NCBI GenBank assembly: GCA_023525975.1
Contig: CM042035.1
Span: 30,409,001-30,473,000 of the forward strand
Reading direction: 5' to 3'
Source: Smallanthus sonchifolius
Lineage: Eukaryota; Streptophyta; Magnoliopsida; Asterales; Asteraceae
Length of the DNA: 64,000 nt
Under the pieces are notes generated by a model. It saw only the letters and a list, made by a program, of their open reading frames with translations. It had not been told where the DNA came from and did not search any database. The first letter of the stretch is position 1; each line of letters begins with the position of its first letter. Both the position numbers and the translations under genes were made by a program. Positions 52,722 through 63,187 of this stretch are shown here, one piece after another.

Positions 52722-54672
52722 TTACAATTCATACTTCTTGTACTTAGTGTTGGTTTCAACATCTTTATCAGTTTCTTCTGCTATTTTTTCACTTCCACCA
52801 ACACCTCCAGCCCCACTACTATCACTATCATTGTCAGAAGAATGGTCATCACCTTTCTTTACCCCAGGTATTACCACCTCTTCATCATCTTCTTCTTCCT
52901 TCTCCGTTTCATCCTTATTCTCATCTGTTATCTCCATTCCTTCACCTTCATCATTAAGAAGCATATCTATATCAAACAAGGTGTTTTCTTCATACATACT
53001 AGCATCATAAATTGGAGAATGAATAGGTTTAGTAGCAGAAGAAATGGGTTCTGTAGTGGTTGGACTTTGTAAATCTTCAACATTGGCTTCTTGATTGAAT
53101 CAAATCTTGCACCATCCTCTGAAGCTGATCAATCCATTGCTGTTGTTGTGTAATGACTCCCTTTTGTCTGTTACTTTCTACTTTCAGTTCTCTGATCTCT
53201 CTTGAATTAACAGCTTATCTGCTTTATAAGTTAGAGATCTGAGTTTTTAGCTGGCTAACCACATATGCTGTTTCTCTAATTGCATAGTTCAGAAAGTCTT
53301 CATCAACCAAACCATAACCTTTTGACTTCTTTGACTTGTGCCTTTCTGGAATTTCTTTAGCCTTGCCTTTTCCTTTGTCAAGATTTGTAGTTGTTTTCTT
53401 TTGCTTCTTCAGTTCTGGATCTGTAAACACGATACCCTTAGATGGAGGAAGTCTAGAAGGTACGGTCTTTGTCATTTCAGGCTCTTTTCTTTTCTTTGAT
53501 GTGGTTGTTGCAGTTGCTTGAACTTCAGGGACTTCAATAACTTCTATATTCACACTTAAAGTATCTTCGTTTTCAGCAACAAACTCTTCAGTATGACTTA
53601 ACATTGGTTCAGTGATTTCAGCATTAACCTCTGGAACTCTATTCTCTTCAACATGTACATCAGCAGCTCCATATTCATCAATATGAGCATCCGTCCTTGG
53701 TTCTTCCTCTTGTACTTGAACTTCAGGTTGTACTTCAGGTATGACATTACCATGATCACCATCATTACCCTGATTATTATCACCTCCTTGATCATTATCA
53801 TTATCATTATCACCATTACTATCACTGTCAACACCGCCTTTAATGTCACTTGCCATCAAATCATCTATTTCGTCATCTATGTTAAAGTCTGGATCAAGAT
53901 GTTCTTCCAACATATTAGGAAATAATGGTGTCACAGTATCGCTAAACCTACTTGTCTTCTTGACATTGTTCATGCTGCTAAAGATGACTTCTTACATTGA
54001 ATCCAAAGGCAACTCAACACCATCATTCTGAAGATTTGGCAGCAAAGTGTTGATTTTCATCTGTATAAATCTTGGATACATCAGGAACTTGTAGTTTTGC
54101 CTTGTTCCCACAAAGTTACTTATCATAGCTTCAAAGATCATTCGTGAGAAATTAAACCGTCTGTGTGTAGCTAGACAAACCAAAGCTCTGCTGAATACTT
54201 CTCCAATTTGGTCAAATGCAGATGTTCTGGTACTCATGCAATGTATCAACACATGAACTAAGTATCTCCACTGTTTCCCAAACATCGTCTTTGTAACTTG
54301 TCTTCTCAAGAAGTTTCCCTCATATCCCATAGTCATTATAAACCCCAAGACTGCTGTATGACTGATTTTGTACGTGAAATCTGCTGCATCTCTAAAATTT
54401 AATACTTCCCGAATAACTTGTTCAGTAACCTTGATTGTATTCCCATCCACAGTGCTTTCTATCCAAATCTCTTTGTTTACATGTTTGTACTCAACATTGT
54501 CCCAAAACTCGCTAACATGTTTTTCAAAAATTCTGACTTGTGTAGAAATTGCTGTGTGAATCCTAGAGTTTATCAAGAACCGGACAATCTCTTCATAACC
54601 ACGTGCTTTCTTGGTGTTAGTGGTCAAACACACACAAATATTATGCTTGGGTTCGAACTTCAAACGATTCAT
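52722..54672 (-). pseudogene. Envelope-like ORF of element C (3'-truncated)
   Basis: The start ATG at 54672 reads MNRLKFEPKHNICVCLTTNT. The N-domain to 53992 has EFWDNVEYKHVNKEIWIEST, QWRYLVHVLIHCMSTRTSAF and RRFNFSRMIFEAM, aligning block by block with the ORF of element B. After a stop near 53992 the acidic part (53973-53224) follows, with DSDSNGDNDNDNDQGGDNNQ and a Lys-rich segment KKQKKTTTNLDKGKGKAKE. A last acidic block (52997-52722) ends against the LTR-like sequence. The C-terminal block seen in A and B is absent. No membrane helix. Function unknown. Confidence 0.6.
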
Positions 54673-54732
54673 ATATGTAAAGAACAAAAATATATAGCTA
54701 GAAAATTTCTGGAAAAATCCTTAACTCTTGAC

Positions 54733-55036
54733 ATTTCGACCGAAAAACCCATTAACTAACAACTTTTTCGATTGAAAACTTCGTTAATCATTTTGATCAA
54801 ACAAAAATTTCAAACACAACTTTGAAATTTTCGATCGAAAACTTTTCAAATAGAATACCAACATTTCGATCGAAAACTTTGAGTTAACAATTTTGATCAA
54901 AAAATTAGAATTTTTAACTCTCAAATTTTCGATCGAAAACTTTTTCTGAATACAATCAACACACTACATGTCTTTTCGATCGAAAACTCTGATTTTTCAA
55001 AACAATTTTCAAGCACAGACTTTTCAATCGAAAACA
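54733..55036 (-). repeat. TTTTCGATCGAAAA palindromes in the leader of the element C envelope-like ORF
   Basis: Seven copies (about 54736, 54770, 54832, 54867, 54931, 54978, 55027) occur, of which four are exact TTTCGATCGAAAAC. They lie between the candidate TATA box and the start codon, as the GCGTACTT family does in element B. Confidence 0.7.
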
Positions 55037-55368
55037 CATTTCGGACAAAGCAGACTTGACTCTTCATTTTCATCCGAAACACTTTTCGATCCATTTATGA
55101 AACTTTTCGGACCATTCATCCTACTTTTCTGGCGTATCAAATATTAAAAAATTCAAACTAAAACTAAGGCTTTAGATCTATCCTATGCACCTCTATGAAT
55201 CACGAAAACGTACCTTGATGATCGAAAATGTATATGAAGCACAATGACGTCACAAATCAACGATTTTTTGCACGAAATCTTCACACTTGTAATAGCTCAC
55301 GATTCGACAATGGTAACAGTGACAGTGGTGAAAAATAGTGGGAAAAGGTTTTCAATAAAAAAAACTAG

Positions 55369-55475
55369 TATTTATAGATTTCTCAATTTTGATCGAAAAC
55401 TTCAACAGACTTTTCGTTCGAAAACTCTTTTCGGACGATCTTTTTCGGTCAAGGAGATTTCGACCGAAAACTATG
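55369..55475 (-). promoter_or_regulatory. Candidate internal promoter for the envelope-like ORF of element C
   Basis: On the minus strand three or four TTTTCGNNCGAAAA palindromes (centres about 55463, 55447, 55417, 55392) are followed about 10 bp later by TATAAATA (55376-55369). The ORF begins 700 bp downstream. A strong donor CAAG|GTACGT lies at about 55215, so a spliced leader is possible. Element B has the same arrangement with an unrelated motif. Function inferred. Confidence 0.5.
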
Positions 55476-57002
55476 AACTTTATTAAATTTAAACAATCAT
55501 AAAAACAACTTATTTTTTTTCAAGTCCATTTTGACATCATTAAGACCTGTTTCAATATATTTTTCAATATTTTTCACATTCATAAACATAACCAGAGACA
55601 AAACACAAACTTACACACTGATTTTTTTTTATATCAAAATGACTTATTACAAAGCTTCAATGAAAGAAAATACTAAACGCATAACAAACTTCATATTTAT
55701 TCCTTTATAAACCGACTGATCTCTTTTTGACTTTTTCTCAAACATATTACAATCCTTTATTTTATTTTTTATGTTCTTTTGGTGAACTGAACTGACATAG
55801 GATCATCTACATTGCATATCAACTCAGGATCTAAACAGTTCAACCTTGATTGCCAGTATATTTTTCAGCTTAAACTCAAACATCATATTTTAGCAGATAA
55901 TGTGTGACATTTAAGGTAATATTTATCAATACAAAGTGTATCCAAGCATCGAGATTGATTAAACTAAGACGCAAGACAAAATTTCACCAAAACATGATCC
56001 AATCACGAGCATAAGGGTAGCATTCTTAGCACAGAAAAATAATCCAAATGGATTTTATATGAATCTTTTTGATTCTGAATCATTTGATTCTATATATCTT
56101 GGTTTCTGATGAAACGAACACTGAATCATGTTGATTCATATGAGATGATATATGATATGTAGTGATGAACTTTTAGAATCAGATTTGATTCGGGTATGCG
56201 GATATCCATAGAGTGTTGGATATGACAATTGAAATCATGAATGATTCAAAGGGCGAAACATACTGACTTTCTGGTTTCCATCCGAGATTTTCACCAGAAC
56301 CATCAACTGTATAAGGATGTTTAACTCTAAATCATATATTTGACGTGTATAGTCAATAGAGTAAACAAATTGTGCTAAGAACCCATCAAGATCCTGGTCT
56401 CATGGTATGAATGGATTCACTTTGCATTCGAAGGATGAAAGTACCGATATTCGATGAGGATAACACTAAGATTGCAATTTAGTTAATCACACAAATATTG
56501 TCTAATTAACATATGCAGAGTCTACCAGCACATCAAAAATTGTAACCGATGTCACCATCATATCCAATTCATGCATAAGCTCAACACACACTTGTACTAT
56601 CATTTCCTATATATACGTCAATCAGACACACACTTTTTTATTTATTTCAGACTTTTCTTACTTTCAACTTTATTCACATAATCACATACTGCATCACACA
56701 TACTACATCACACAAACTCAGCATATTTTCTTTTTCTTTTATTCTTCCCCTAAAATTGTGATGTAACTTTATTTATTACTTATAAGACTATGAAAACAAA
56801 CATTTATTCTACTAATCTGACACAAACAAGATTAAGCTAACACATTTATAAAGCACAAATAACAACACAATTTTACACTTAAAGAAAATCTTTTTGAGGA
56901 ACAAATTTATGATCTTTCAGTGCAAATATGAACTGTTTATTATATTTTTCTTTTATAACGTTTTTTTTAATTTTATTTTTTTTTAATTTTTTTATTATTT
57001 TA
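55476..57002. other. Spacer between RNase H and the promoter module, element C
   Basis: AT-rich, non-coding, with stops in all frames. A T-rich tract (56950-57000) follows the RNase H end on the plus map. Nothing else is recognised. Confidence 0.4.
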
Positions 57003-59060
57003 TCAAAATGATATCATCCCCAACATCTCTACCAAAGAGTTAAACCGATATGTTGAAAATGCTTTAGTAAAAATATCGGCTTTTTGCTCTAGGGTATCGA
57101 CGTGGACCACTTTAATCAGACCGTTCTCAAAACAATCACGAATAAAATGTAAGCTGATTGCAATGTGCTTTGTTTTTGAGTGCTGAATTGGATTCTTGAC
57201 TATACCGAGCACTGCCTCATTGTCACAAAAGATCAGAGTTTCCAAGAAATTTACTCCAAAGTCTAACATTTGATGTTGAATCCAGATGACTTGTGAGCAA
57301 CAGCTCGAGGCAGCTGTATACTCTGCTTCAACAGTTGATGTGGATACATTCGTTTGTTTCTTACACTGCCAGGAAACTAGTCTCTCCCCCAAAAATTGAC
57401 ACCCGCCTGATGTAGATTTCCTGTCCAAATTACAACCTCCATAATCGCTGTCAGTATAAGCAAAAAAAGTTAAATTCAGAATCAGAAGGATACCATAAAC
57501 CTAGATTTACGTGACCCTTAAGATAACGAAAAATTCGTCTAACAGCCGATTCATGAGATTCCTTTGGAGTTTCCTGATATCTGGCACACGAACAAACAAC
57601 AAACATGATATCAGGTCTACTTGCAGTCAAATACATCAAGGAGACAATCATTGACGGATACATCTTTTGATTAATTTCAACTCCAGATAAATCCATAGTG
57701 AGAGGTTCATGGGGAGCAATCGGTGTAGAAGCTGATTTACTGTCATTCATTTTGAACTTTGTCAGAATGTCTTTCACATACTTAGCCTGATGGATAAGAA
57801 TCCCAGCATCAGACTGTTCTACTTGTAACCCCAGAAAGAACTGCATTTTTTCCATTAAGCTCACGTCGAATTTCAGTTTCATGACAGCTATGTAAAGATC
57901 TTCATTTGTTGAACCGTAGATGATGTCATCAACATAAACTTGTACGATTAACAAATCAACACCAAATTTCTTTAAAAACAAAGTCTTGTCAATTGTTCCA
58001 CGAATAAAGCCATTGGATGTAAGATGTGTTGACAAGGTTTCATACCATGCACGAGACGCTTGATGTAACCCATACAATGCCTTATCGAGCTTATACACCT
58101 GGAATGGATGATCAGGATCTTCAAAACCAGGTGGTTGATTTACATAAACCTCTTCCTTTACCACTCCATAAAGAAAAGCTGTCTTCACATCCATTTGGTA
58201 TACTTTGAACTTCTTGTAAGAGGCATAAGCCAAGAATATACGTATGGCTTCAATACATGCAACATGAGCAAAAAGATCATCATAATCTAATCCTTCTTCT
58301 TGATAAAAACCTTGGACAACAAGACGTGCTTTGTTGCGAACTACAATCCCACGATCATCTCTTTTATTTCAAAAAACCCATTTTGTTCCAATTGGATATT
58401 TTCCCTCAGGCAAATCCACAAGATGCCACACGTTAAGCTTTTTGAACTGAAGAAGTTCCTCTTGCATGACTTCAATCCAACTTGGATCTTGTAACGCTAC
58501 TATAACATTCTTGGGTTCTTTTTGGGATAAAAAGCAGGAGTATAAACATACATTAATGTTTCCAGCTTGACTTCTTGTTTTAAATCCATCCTCAAGAGAT
58601 CCAATGATATTTTTAACTGGATGGATAGAATGAATTCTATGAATTGGATTAGTATCAACTTGTACAGATTCTGGCATATTTGAAACATTCAAATCTGGTG
58701 ATTAATCACTTGAATCTTCAACACTTGAAGAACTTGTTTGAATAACATCCTAAGTATGATCATTTACAAGATCCAACTGAACTTCACTAACTGCTGGTTC
58801 ATCATTAGTAATTGGAACTTCTTGTACTTCAGAATCAACATTAGTAACTGAATTGTCAACATGATATTCTTGTGTTTGAGTCGATGAAGTAACATTTTTA
58901 GAAATTTCATTTTGAACAACCACATGCTGTGGACCAACGATAAACCTTTCAACAGATTGATCACTTCTTGTAGGAGAATCAGTTACAGTACCCGAAGTAC
59001 TTGCTCCATTAGAATCCATTAGAAGTTACTGATCAAAAGTCTTGAAAATTACTTCAACAT
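57003..59060 (-). pseudogene. Linker, reverse transcriptase and RNase H of element C
   Basis: Minus-strand order: a Ser/Thr/Val-rich linker (59019-58750), the RT start MQEELLQFKKLNVWHLVDLP, the core with QMDVKTAFLYG and QVYVDDIIYGSTNED (YVDD intact, about 57930), SRPDIMFVVCSCARYQ, RIFRYLKGHVNLGLWY, then RNase H with RKSTSGGCQFLGERLVSW and KHIAISLHFIRD ending at 57003. Defects are TGA at 58369-58371 (FR to F-stop; CGA expected) and a frameshift near 57450. It is the best preserved RT in the window. The linker ends at 59060 inside coding sequence, where element D begins. Confidence 0.85.
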
Positions 59061-59544
59061 TGTTAGGACATAGTTTGTAATGACAAAAGCTTGTAATAGT
59101 TAGATCTTATGTCTTTATGTTTTTGTTATGTAAAAGTCACTAAGTGTTTATTCAAGTTTACATAGAGGCGAACTTGTTAAGTTTGCCTGGTCTAACAGAG
59201 GCGAACTTAATAAGTTCACTTAAGTCTATCTGAGGCGAACTTGTTAAGTTCACTTAGTCTGTTAGAGGCGAACTTAATAAGTTCGCTTATAGCAGGTCAG
59301 ATGTCTATATAAGTGTTTACAGAGTCAGTCGAATGTGACATCAGAATAGAAGAGAGAACATCGAATTAGTCTGATTGAGTCTGTAAACATCATTGTGATT
59401 TGGAATACAATAGAGAATGTTATTTACTTGATTGTCTACATTGTCTTTTGTGCATATAAACGTTGATTCGTTGGATTCCGCACTTCGAGTTAATGTCACG
59501 TCTTATCACGAGATCGATCCGTAGAAGCGCCATGAGGACCTACA
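59061..59544 (+). repeat. 5' LTR of element D
   Basis: It starts TGTTAGGACATAG (chosen because element C coding sequence stops there) and ends GAGGACCTACA. It contains a four-unit palindrome array and a TATA box. The left target duplication would be AACAT (59056-59060). The partner is outside the window. Confidence 0.7.
59165..59313 (+). promoter_or_regulatory. Four-unit GAGGCGAACTT palindrome array and TATA box in the element D LTR
   Basis: Units begin at 59165, 59198, 59232 and 59265, spacing 33, 34 and 33 bp. Each reads GAGGCGAACTTNNTAAGTT with variable ends. TATATAAG follows at 59306-59313. The regular spacing is about three helical turns, which puts all units on one face of the DNA. Confidence 0.7.
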
Positions 59545-59546
59545 AG

Positions 59547-59558
59547 TGGTATCAGAGC
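59547..59558 (+). promoter_or_regulatory. Primer-binding site of element D
   Basis: TGGTATCAGAGC, exact, two bases after the LTR. Confidence 0.9.
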
Positions 59559-60109
59559 TTATGCTCGTGATTCTTGTTGATTCTAGACGGTTTTATATGC
59601 AAATTGACATGAAATTCATCATTTTTGAGTTTTTCATTTCCATGGAGTTTTCAAGACTGATTCAGATCTGATTTGGTGTTTTTGAAGAGGATTTTGATGA
59701 AATTGATCCGATAGAAAGCTTCTAATAGAGAAAGTATACAATCCTACGGTCCAATTTTTATTAATTCCTTCAAATTAGTGATTAATGATGATTTCAGTAT
59801 GTCTCTGGTTCGCGAAAGTGGTCTGAAGTGTTCTTGATCTTGATTCTGTTACTGCAAGAGAACTTGCTGATTTGTGTGCAGACGAACTTAGTAGGCGAAC
59901 TTGTCAAGTTCGCTTCTCACAGGATTAAGCGAACTTAATCAGATTTTTGAATTCTGATTTAGGCAAACTTAAGCAGATTTCAAGTTTCTGGTTTAAGCGA
60001 ACTTATTAAGTTCGCTTCTCATTAAGTTCGCTTGGGTGTCTCAGTGGCGAACTTATTATCTTCTCCTAAGGGTAAAGGGAGTTCAACACTTGGAAAATTT
60101 TTCAAGAAA
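59559..60109 (+). other. Untranslated leader of element D with GCGAACTT repeats
   Basis: Between 59880 and 60060 six or more GCGAACTT / AAGTTCGC words occur, including GCGAACTTGTCAAGTTCGC and GCGAACTTATTAAGTTCGC. The LTR motif is thus repeated in the leader, as in element B. Confidence 0.65.
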
Positions 60110-63100
60110 ATGGCAAATATGGTTCAAGTCACGAATATGTTCAATTATGACAATGAGATCGGTACATCTCAAAAACCTCCGAAGTTGTTGAATCTAGATG
60201 ATTATTCTAATTGGAAAGATCGGTTTGACCAGTTTGTATCTTTTACCGATACCAGTCTGTGGATTCTGATTTTGGAAGGTTATACGCATCCGACTTATTC
60301 GTGGATGGGACAGGATAATGTTCCAAAGCCAGTGTCAGCGTTAAGGACTGAAGAGAAGTTGCTATTTGACAGGGAAAAGAAAGCGATGGCTAGTATTTCG
60401 ATGTCTCTTCCGAAGGAAATATATCACAGTTTCAAACAGTTCAAGTCTTCTCAACAATTGTGGGAAGCATTACAGAAAAGGTGTGAAGGAAGTTTGGATG
60501 TGAAGAAGAGTAGAAAGGAGCTACTAAAGAAGCAGTTCTTGGTCTTTAAACATTTTCAAAACGAATCCTTGGATGATCTGGCTACAAGATTCTATCATCT
60601 TCTTAGTGAACTGGCAAGTGCGTCTGTGGTGTATAAGACTGAGGAAATCAATGATAAATTCCTGGAGGCTTTACCATCAAAATTTGATGTGTACACGGTT
60701 TTAATCAAAGAGAATATTAAGTATAAAACCATGTCTCTTGAAGAAGTTCTAGGGAAGATTCAGTCGCATGACATGAATATGAAGAAGAAAGAGACTAACT
60801 TGGAGCATATCCAGGATCCCTCAATGTATTTTGCCAAATCTACTGGTAAACCTGGTATTGGAGTGGCATTTTTTTCTGGCGATGCTCAAGATTCTTCAAA
60901 TGATCAGTGTTCTTGAGTTCCGATTCATTCTGGTCATTCAATCCATTCTGGATTTTCTGTGACTACAGCTTCTACTTCATCTGGATCTCATTTGAATCAG
61001 AAGGTTGCTGATGACTATCTTGCTATGTTTTCCTCATTCATGGCATCATATGAGAATTTTATTGGAGGTAAAATACATGATCCTGAGGTTATAGAAGAAG
61101 ATTTCAGACAGATTGACCCTGTTGATCTGGAAGAAATGAATATCCAATGGAATATGGCCATGTTGATGCGTCAAGCTAAATATTTCTTGAAGAAAACTGG
61201 CAGAAAATATATTGGCTCAAATAGTCGATCTCGCATGGGTTTTGATAAAAGCAAAGTTTGGTGTTACAACTGTCAAGAATATGGTCACTTTGCTAAGGAA
61301 TGTGTGAAGCCAAAGGTCGAGTTTGATTCTCAAAAGAAGCAGCCTAATTTTCAGCATAATAGGAATCAGTCACATGGTTCATCTGGTAATACAAATCATG
61401 CATCTGCTTCTTCGGCATTGGTTGCTCAGAACGACGAAAACTATGACTGGGGCATTCATCTGGAAGACTTGGTGGGTGCTGTGAGTCAGGCTTTTGTAGC
61501 AGAAATTCATTCTGAAAAACCAGAGGAGTCGACCGATGATGAAAGTTCTAGTGATGATTCTTGTGATGGTGACAGTGTTCCAAGCGTTGATGAAGAAATA
61601 GAACAAGTGCAGAATATTGATTCTGATGTTGCATCAGGTGTTGCTGAGGAGGATATTGTTCTTACTCAAAATGCTTCTGATGGTGCTGATTCAGAAAATA
61701 TTCCCATTGCCAAAGTAATCATGGCAGACATGTCTGATCCGTCTAAGGTAAAAGACTCTGTTTGTCATATTTACTGTTCTAACTGCATTTCTGTTAAAGA
61801 TAAATTGCAAAAGGTCATGGATGATAACACAAACTTGATTTGTGACATGAAATCGATGCATACTGTTAATCAGAAACTAAAATATAATGATAAATTGTGC
61901 ATCGATAGAATTGAGTCTTTGAAAAGAGACTTAAATTCTCTGGGGTTGAAATACAAAGAGCAAGGTTATCATCTAGACATGGCTTATGCTGAGATAGAAA
62001 AACGTAATGAAGTTGTTGCTCAAAAGAATAAATAAATATCTGACAAAGAGTCTGAAGTGATCAAACTTCATAGAAAGATGGAAAAATTTGAAAATTCTTC
62101 GGTTGTTTTGGATTATTTTAACTCAAATGCTGATCCTACTAAGCGTGTTGCTGGAATTGGATTTATTCCTCCACCGTTCAATGCAAATTATGTGGTGGAA
62201 CCTGAAATCATACATGAAGAGGAGATAGATCCAAAGACTGTGTTAAAGGTGAATCCGGTAACTGGGGAGGATATGGTGTATGAGTCTGATTCTGAAGATG
62301 AGGTGTTCGATGATAAGAAGGTCGAGGGCATTCCAAAAGAGGTAAAAATTGATGATCCAACAGTTGTTAAATCTGTTACCCGGGATATATGCATTATGAC
62401 TGAACCTGAAGAGGTGAAAGTTCGTACATCTAAACTTTCTCCAATTTTACAGTCGAGTGGTTTTGTCGTGGCTGGTTATCAAAAGGTGCAGTCATCAAAG
62501 GTTCCAACACAGGTGTATGTTCCAAAGAAGACAGTAAACTGTTCTAGAAAATCTTCTGAAGTTTATTCTTCTGATGGCTCCTCACATTCAAAGAATTCTT
62601 CATCCTTTAGAACTTTTAAAGAAAGAAAAGTGTGTTTTCATTGCAACGAGGCTGGTCACATTCTGATCAATTATCCTTACAAGAACCAGGGTAAAATGAA
62701 GACTGTTCCTTCACAACCGAAAGTGGTGAAGATTCTGAAAAGAAAAGATGAGGGAAAGTCGTCTTCTAGCTTGGAGAAAAATTTGCCTGGTCGATCTTTT
62801 GTTAAATCCTCTGGATTTAAACAACAGGATAAATTGAATTCTAAATCTTTTGTATGCAAAGAGAAACTTGAGATTCCTAATGTTGGAATTTCAAAAGATT
62901 TTCAGCAGGATGTTAAATTGTCTAGACCTCAAAGTAGAAGAAGAAACAGAAAATTGAAGAAAATTTTGGAAACATCCAAATCTGACAATAATATATCAAA
63001 TAATGTTTTTCAAAATAATAAAAATGGATCTTCTTTGAAAAAGTCTGATTGTCAAACTTCTGTTCCAAAAGTGAATGATAAGATTGACTGTAAATTACAA

Positions 63101-63169
63101 GAAGTTGTTTATTTTGATCAAACTGGATGACCCAATACCACGATGGCTTGGGTTCCTATTTCTAACTGA
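60110..63169 (+). pseudogene. Gag of element D, interrupted by stop codons
   Basis: One frame runs throughout. The start at 60110 (MANMVQVTNMFNYDNEIGT) is preferred over upstream ATGs because it matches element B. Blocks are DYSNWKDRFDQFVSFTDTS and LWEALQKRCEGSLDVKKSRK. The first knuckle CYNCQEYGHFAKEC (61263) is complete. A coiled coil lies at 61790-62035. The second knuckle (62635) reads CFHCNEAGHILINY, with Tyr replacing the last Cys of the CCHC set. Stops are TGA 60914, TAA 62033, TGA 63128 and the natural-looking TGA 63167 after MAWVPISN. A few point changes would separate it from an intact gag, but as it stands it is not functional. Confidence 0.85.
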
Positions 63170-63187
63170 TTCTCGTTGTTTATGTAG

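Larger units (their letters stand above)
49358..52726 (-). mobile_element. Degenerate gypsy-LTR-like region, minus orientation
   Basis: It starts on the minus strand at 52726 with TGTAATATCCAAGATTTCCC, right where the ORF of element C is broken off. Its parts follow the order seen in the gypsy LTR at 26821: AT-rich start, a GGGACTAAAACTGCC segment (52370), a GC-richer middle, a tRNA-like module (51215-51139), then long AT-rich sequence. A copia solo LTR is inserted at 51433-51920. The other end is not found, since element B begins at 49357. The assignment to one LTR is inference, and the AT-rich part 49358-50200 could be separate. Confidence 0.4.
52722..59060 (-). mobile_element. Sirevirus-like copia retrotransposon C, truncated at both ends
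   Basis: The minus-strand part comprises the linker, reverse transcriptase, RNase H, a 2.3-kb spacer and an envelope-like ORF. The 5' half (LTR, gag, integrase) is cut off at 59060 by the LTR of element D. The ORF end and 3' LTR are cut at about 52722-52727 by the LTR-like region. It is the same general type as B, but a different family by its palindrome motif. Confidence 0.75.

Noticed and set aside
59165..59290. Regular short repeats with ~33-bp spacing resemble a CRISPR array
   Set aside because: The host is a plant, the repeats are degenerate palindromes with spacers of similar low-complexity sequence, and they lie in an LTR next to a TATA box.
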